Source: a bacterium
GTDB taxonomy: Bacteria > Armatimonadota > Zipacnadia > Zipacnadales > Zipacnadaceae
Assembly (NCBI GenBank): GCA_030602615.1
Contig: JAUVZM010000019.1
Coordinates: 1 to 39,129, forward strand
DNA: 39,129 bases
Direction: 5' to 3'
Shown: positions 35,075-39,129 of the stretch, in pieces
How the letters are laid out: every line of letters starts with the position of its first letter
Position numbering within the stretch: position 1 is the first letter of the stretch
The notes under the pieces: model-generated
The model's input: the letters and a program-made list of their open reading frames with translations, nothing else
What the model was told of the DNA's origin: nothing
Databases searched by the model: none
Made by a program: the position numbers and the translations under genes

Positions 35075-36712
35075 TTACTCCTCGCTATTGGTCTGTGATG
35101 TCAGATTGGTGCTGTGCCTCAAGCCGACAAAGGGCTGCTTCCTGTCAAAGGAATCGGCCAGTCCGAAAGTAAAATACCAGTCGGGATAGGCCTGGTAGAT
35201 ACCGCGCAGATCTATATTGGTGTCATCGGGGTCATATGCCTGCAATTGCCACCTCAGCGCAGGCGTCATCTGATAGTTGAGGCCTGCTGCGATCTCTGAG
35301 CTCAGCAGGCCTACTTCGCCCCACAGCCGCCGGCCCAAAGGCACCGATTTTTGAAGATTTAGCGTCTCATTGTCACCCAGATCACGGATCCCAAGCCGCC
35401 AGTAGTCCAGAGGGTCGTTGCCGTAGCGCAGGCGCAGATTCAAATCAGCGCGCAGACCGCGGTCCTCGGTGCCTTCCAGGCCCCAGTATGTGGCAGCGTA
35501 GGGAGGCTGGAAGGGCCGAGCTATCCCTCCCAGCTTGTCCATAGTATTGTCCACTCGCTGCAACACACCCTGGGCCGCTCGCGTCGCCTTCACGCCCTCT
35601 TCGGACAACACCCGGATGTTGCGTAGGCTGGTTTCGATATTCTCCATTGTCTGTTCGTCGAGCAAGAACTCCTCGGCCACGCCACTGACCGCTTTGAGGC
35701 TCTCGGAGGTCGTCCGCAGGTTGGCCAACGTCGCCTTCAGATCGCTGGTAATCTGTCCATCGCCGACCAGCTCTTCAAGCTGAGCGGTCAGCCGTTCCAC
35801 ATTCCGCGAGGCGCTGGTCAAGCTGGCCATCATTTCTTGAATGCGCGGGGCACCCTCAGGGCCCTCCACACTCTCGCGAACCAGCTCGGTGGTGGCTTTG
35901 ATATTCTGGCTGGCGGCGTGAATGTTGGCCGTCGTCAGCGCTATCTGCTGGGGAATCGGCCCCTTGGTCAGGGCGGTTACCATTCCTTGTATCTGCTGAG
36001 ATGACTTGTGCAGTTCTTGTGCAGTCTGTGAGATGCTGTCCAGCGTCATCGTTACCTGCGGCCGGCCGGTTTCCGCCGTTTCGGTGAGCACCTCAGCAAG
36101 GTGCAGGACCCGCTCAGCAATCAGATTGGTCTGGGCCGTGGCCTTGTTTATGTTCTGAAGGATCATGCGTACCTGCTCGCGAGTGTAAGTGTCTGCGAAA
36201 GTGCTTTGGATCTGCTTCAGAGTCTGGTCAGCCTGCTCCAGAAGCTGCTGGGTTTTGCTGGCCACCTCGCCGAAGCCGACCACGCCCTTTCCGGAACAGT
36301 GTTCAGCGGGGGCCAGTGCTCTGGAGTGGTAATCCTCCCCATACTTCTCGGCAATCTTCTCGGCATCGGGCCGGTGCACATTCAGATACTGCTCGCCAAT
36401 AACACTGGACTGTTCTATTATGAACTCATCGGTGTCGTACAGCGTTACCTGCTGGTCAACCATCATATGAACAGCCACGGGCAGGTCGAGATAGTCCTTG
36501 TGCCGCTGGAGCCTAACACCGGCGACCTTGCCAATCTTCACACCGGCCAGACGCACTTCGGCTCCCGCTGAGAGTCCCTTGACATCGGCGAAATGGGCGA
36601 CCAACGGGTACTGCCCTATGCCCACTGCGTACTGGCCCAGGAAGATCACTATCGCGCCGATGAGCAGCACGGCCAGCAGGAATAAAGCTCCAACTTTCGC
36701 TTCCGGCGCCAT
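35075..36712 (-). CDS. mlaD: MCE/MlaD-family lipid-transport protein with coiled-coil and beta-rich C-terminus
   Basis: Periplasmic substrate-binding part of an Mla-type phospholipid transporter. 545 residues: one N-terminal TM anchor (about 8-27), an MCE domain (about 35-115: FADVKGLSAGAEVRLAGVKI, then VIGEQYLNV), a long helical/coiled-coil region (about 150-390, rich in repeated TxxNI and QxxL), and a beta-rich C-terminus (about 395-540) with RADLNLRLRYG, YWRLGIRDL and alternating patterns ending FVGLRHS, resembling outer-membrane strands. ATG 36712 preferred over GTG 36718. Classical MlaD is about 180 residues, so the extra part may span toward the outer membrane. mlaA, mlaB and mlaC are not here. 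Confidence 0.9.
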   Translation of the reverse strand: MAPEAKVGALFLLAVLLIGAIVIFLGQYAVGIGQYPLVAHFADVKGLSAGAEVRLAGVKIGKVAGVRLQRHKDYLDLPVAVHMMVDQQVTLYDTDEFIIEQSSVIGEQYLNVHRPDAEKIAEKYGEDYHSRALAPAEHCSGKGVVGFGEVASKTQQLLEQADQTLKQIQSTFADTYTREQVRMILQNINKATAQTNLIAERVLHLAEVLTETAETGRPQVTMTLDSISQTAQELHKSSQQIQGMVTALTKGPIPQQIALTTANIHAASQNIKATTELVRESVEGPEGAPRIQEMMASLTSASRNVERLTAQLEELVGDGQITSDLKATLANLRTTSESLKAVSGVAEEFLLDEQTMENIETSLRNIRVLSEEGVKATRAAQGVLQRVDNTMDKLGGIARPFQPPYAATYWGLEGTEDRGLRADLNLRLRYGNDPLDYWRLGIRDLGDNETLNLQKSVPLGRRLWGEVGLLSSEIAAGLNYQMTPALRWQLQAYDPDDTNIDLRGIYQAYPDWYFTFGLADSFDRKQPFVGLRHSTNLTSQTNSEE

Positions 36713-36780
36713 ACGCACATCTCTCCCGCTTGTTGCAGGCTTGAGCTTCGGTAGAAACTTGCTGGTTCCCGCTATTTCCC

Positions 36781-37572
36781 CTACACAGTCACCGGGCCCT
36801 CGGCCTGGCCTTGTACGAATTGCTGCACGTAGGCATTTTCGCTCTCGCGAAGTGCCACGGGGCTATCGGAGGCAATGACCCTGCCCTGGTAGATCATCAT
36901 TATCCGGTCGGCTATGGCAAACAACTCGTCAACCTCGTGAGTGACCACCACTGATGTCATCTGAAACTCTTCGCGCAGCCGCACGATCAGCTCATCTATC
37001 ACCGAGGCCATAATGGGGTCCAGCCCGGCGCTGGGCTCGTCGTAGAGCATTATTTGTGGATTGGTGGCCAGCGCCCGGGCGATACCCACCCGCTTTTTCA
37101 TACCTCCGGACAACTCCGCCGGCATCTTCTCTTCGTGGCCGGCCATGCCTACTATTTCCAGATGCTCGGCGACTTTCCTCTTGATTTCATCGTTGGACAG
37201 CTCAGTACGTCGGCGCAGAGTAAAGGCCACGTTTTCGGCCACCGTCAGCGAATCCAGCAGTGCGGAGTACTGAAAGCACATCCCCATCTCCATCCGCACT
37301 TCGTTCAACTGTTGCTCGGACATACCCACGATCGACTGTCCCAGCACTTCAATATCGCCACTGCCGACGGGCACCAGGCCCATTAGCAGACGCAATATTG
37401 AGGTCTTGCCCGCTCCGGACATCCCCATTATGCCGAAGACTTCTCCTGGGTAGACCTGGAAACTTATGCCATCCAGGATCGGCTTGAAGCCGGCGCCGTC
37501 CAGCACGCTCGGCTCTTCGGCATAGTAGACCATATCGCGAACCCGGATTATTGGTGCTTCGGCTGTGGCCAT
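36781..37572 (-). CDS. mlaF: ABC transporter ATP-binding protein, MlaF type
   Basis: ATPase of the Mla-type lipid transporter. 263 residues with Walker [16 protein letters not shown]-loop [13 protein letters not shown], signature [16 protein letters not shown], Walker [14 protein letters not shown] and the H-loop [11 protein letters not shown]. The MlaF-specific wording [18 protein letters not shown] is present. ATG 37572 with GAGGTG upstream. It lies between the permease (8 bases upstream) and the MCE gene, the standard mlaE-mlaF-mlaD style grouping. Confidence 0.95.
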   Translation of the reverse strand: MATAEAPIIRVRDMVYYAEEPSVLDGAGFKPILDGISFQVYPGEVFGIMGMSGAGKTSILRLLMGLVPVGSGDIEVLGQSIVGMSEQQLNEVRMEMGMCFQYSALLDSLTVAENVAFTLRRRTELSNDEIKRKVAEHLEIVGMAGHEEKMPAELSGGMKKRVGIARALATNPQIMLYDEPSAGLDPIMASVIDELIVRLREEFQMTSVVVTHEVDELFAIADRIMMIYQGRVIASDSPVALRESENAYVQQFVQGQAEGPVTV

Positions 37573-37580
37573 GGCCCACC

Positions 37581-38360
37581 TCAGCCCGGGTAGAGTATAG
37601 TCGTCAGGATCAGATTGGCAGCGTAGATGAGCATAATGCTATATACGACTGAGCGGGTAGTGGCGCGGCCCACTTCCTCGGTGGCCATTCGCGTGGTCAG
37701 CCCCTGGTGGCATCCGACAATCGCAATTATCACCCCGAAGACGGCCGCCTTTATTATTCCAGCCAGCACTGTCCAACTCTCCAGATTCCCCGGGATACTG
37801 TCAAAGAACACAGTCTGGTTAATATCAGGACTAATCACGGCCATAAGATATCCGCCACTCACCCCCATAGTATCCCCGATCAGGACCAGCAAAGGTACCA
37901 TCACCAGGCAGGCCAGATAGCGGGGAGCGACCAGGTAATCAATGGGGTCGGTGGCCATCGCCCGCAGCGCATCAATCTGCTCGGTTACCTTCATTGAGCC
38001 TATCTCCGCCGCCATCGCCGAACCGGCCCGCGCCACCACCACAAAGGCCACCAGCACCGGCGACAGTTCCCGGCACATCGTCTCGGCTACCAGCCAGCCG
38101 ACCAGCTCACTGACCCCCATCTTCCCCGCCTGCACCGACATATGGTAGCCGATAACCATGCCGGAAAACAGCAGGGTAACCACTGCAATCGGCAGAGAGT
38201 TGACGCCAATTTCAGCTAGCTGCCGCACGGAGGTGCGATACTCGAGTCGCCTGCCGACGAGCGCGCGCCATATACCGAATTGCAACGTAGTGGTCTCGCC
38301 AAAGTAAGTAAGAAACCCAATAACTTGCCGTCCCAGTGCGGTGAACAATTCGGTAAGCAC
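37581..38360 (-). CDS. mlaE: ABC transporter permease, MlaE type
   Basis: Inner-membrane permease of the lipid transporter. 259 residues with five or six hydrophobic helices and the MlaE family motifs [59 protein letters not shown] and the C-terminal [20 protein letters not shown]. The start is GTG 38360; a TTG nine bases in is an alternative. It is the first gene of the leftward unit, directly behind a perfect-consensus promoter. Confidence 0.93.
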   Translation of the reverse strand: MLTELFTALGRQVIGFLTYFGETTTLQFGIWRALVGRRLEYRTSVRQLAEIGVNSLPIAVVTLLFSGMVIGYHMSVQAGKMGVSELVGWLVAETMCRELSPVLVAFVVVARAGSAMAAEIGSMKVTEQIDALRAMATDPIDYLVAPRYLACLVMVPLLVLIGDTMGVSGGYLMAVISPDINQTVFFDSIPGNLESWTVLAGIIKAAVFGVIIAIVGCHQGLTTRMATEEVGRATTRSVVYSIMLIYAANLILTTILYPG

Positions 38361-38398
38361 CTGCTTTTGCGGCGGAGGCTGCGGCTAAGCTTGTGCTC

Positions 38399-38428
38399 AT
38401 TATATGCTGGCTAAACTGGCTCTGTCAA
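38399..38428 (-). promoter_or_regulatory. Consensus promoter for mlaE...purM unit
   Basis: On the minus strand TTGACA (38428 to 38423) and TATAAT (38404 to 38399) are perfect hexamers separated by 18 bases. The transcript would start about 30 bases before the mlaE GTG. All genes from mlaE to purM overlap or are less than 90 bases apart, so they may form one unit. Confidence 0.8.
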
Positions 38429-38497
38429 GCGGACCTTAAATGAAAGAAAATCCTGCGGAAAGCCTCTTAAATTGGGGCCTGCACATCACCTGGTAAG

Positions 38498-38526
38498 TGG
38501 ACAATCAGGGACGAAACTGCTATACT
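38498..38526 (+). promoter_or_regulatory. Promoter of the NifU/IscU gene
   Basis: TGGACA at 38498-38503 (five of six) and TATACT at 38521-38526 (five of six) are 17 bases apart. The leader of about 120 bases to the ATG shows no recognisable IscR or other site. The region between this and the mlaE promoter (38429-38497) holds no gene. Confidence 0.7.
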
Positions 38527-38654
38527 GCATATCGTCCGACGGTTGGCTCATGTTGTGCGTGAACTGACTGGCTGGTGAGTTGCTGAATCACGTAAGTCTG
38601 ATAGAGCTTCTGGCCTTGTTTCACTAATTACTTGACCAAGAGAAGAGACTAACA

Positions 38655-39128
38655 ATGGCGCCGATGTACACTGAAAAAGTTCTCGAGCATTTCCGCAATC
38701 CCCGCAATATGGGGGAGATTGAAGACCCCGACGGCGTCGGCGAGGTCGGCAGTCCGATATGCGGAGATGTAATGCGGATTACCCTTAAAGTGGACGACGC
38801 AACCGAGACCATCACTGACATCAAGTTCAAGACTTTCGGCTGCGGCGCGGCTATCGCCAGCAGTTCAGTGGTGACTGACCTTATTAAGGGCAAGACACTG
38901 CGTGAGGCTCTGGAGGTCAGTAACAAGACGGTTGTTGAAGAGTTAGGTGGGCTTCCGCCAGTTAAACTGCACTGCTCGATGCTGGCAGAGCAGGGCATAG
39001 CTGCGGCGATAAAGGATTACTACGAACGTCGCCCTGACAAGCAGATACCCCCGCAGGTAGAAGAGAAACTGCGCAACCTCCAGGATATCGATCCCCACGG
39101 ACTGACCACCCAGCAGTCAGAAAAGTAG
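38655..39128 (+). CDS. NifU/IscU-type Fe-S cluster assembly scaffold
   Basis: Scaffold on which a cysteine desulfurase builds Fe-S clusters. 157 residues with MYTEKVLEHFRNPRNMGEIE and the three ligand Cys at about 36 (SPICGD, followed by the conserved Asp), 63 (FGCGAAIASS) and 107 (KLHCSML). The roughly 25-residue C-terminal tail beyond the core is hydrophilic and lacks a NifU thioredoxin-like CxxC domain. Purine-rich AGAAGAG lies upstream; ATG 38664 is an alternative start. The stop is at 39126-39128, so the gene is complete. The desulfurase partner lies outside the window. Confidence 0.94.
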   Translation: MAPMYTEKVLEHFRNPRNMGEIEDPDGVGEVGSPICGDVMRITLKVDDATETITDIKFKTFGCGAAIASSSVVTDLIKGKTLREALEVSNKTVVEELGGLPPVKLHCSMLAEQGIAAAIKDYYERRPDKQIPPQVEEKLRNLQDIDPHGLTTQQSEK

Positions 39129-39129
39129 C

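Overview
The window reads as a chromosomal segment of a diderm (Gram-negative-type) bacterium with fairly high GC and almost no spare DNA. The outer membrane is inferred from two gene sets: three KDO-synthesis genes (kdsB, kdsA, kdsD) and an Mla-type lipid transporter (mlaE, mlaF, mlaD). A large peptidase-S55/beta-propeller protein, PurF of the 4Fe-4S type, Rho next to hpt, and the dnaJ-prmA-rsmE order recall deep-branching lineages such as Armatimonadota or neighbouring candidate phyla. That placement is a guess from gene content; no rRNA marker is present.

Layout. 1-96 is the tail of an unknown gene. 97-625 is a long leader with a perfect sigma-A-type promoter feeding hpt-rho. A small lipoprotein and a GT4 glycosyltransferase follow, then carB behind a structured leader. 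Next come an orphan McrB-N-terminal-like protein and mtnA. mtnA runs tail-to-tail into the 1382-residue S55 peptidase gene. Divergent from that gene is a GntR/UTRA regulator, followed by yfhO, a GT2 glycosyltransferase and a 4-TM EamA/SMR-like protein, which together look like a three-component glycosylation module.

The right half is two long leftward transcription units, each behind a near-consensus promoter. Unit A (from 28560) is rpoZ, dnaJ, prmA, a broken rsmE remnant, kdsB, kdsA, kdsD, a metallophosphoesterase, coaX, a 44-codon remnant-like ORF, an acyl-ACP-reductase-like gene, lysS and a UbiA-family DPPR-synthase-like gene. Unit B (from 38428) is mlaE, mlaF, mlaD, rplI, dnaB, purD, purE, purF and purM. 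A NifU/IscU scaffold gene diverges from unit B at the right end.

Most of the window is housekeeping: purine and pyrimidine synthesis, transcription termination, replication, translation and envelope biogenesis. No CRISPR array, transposase, integrase, rRNA or tRNA was seen. The most interesting items are the yfhO-GT2-flippase module, two gene remnants inside unit A, the acyl-ACP-reductase-like enzyme with its conserved cysteine, the S55/propeller fusion, the orphan McrB-like domain, and the phosphoesterase sitting where kdsC might be expected. Nothing here is clearly an undescribed system; these are leads.
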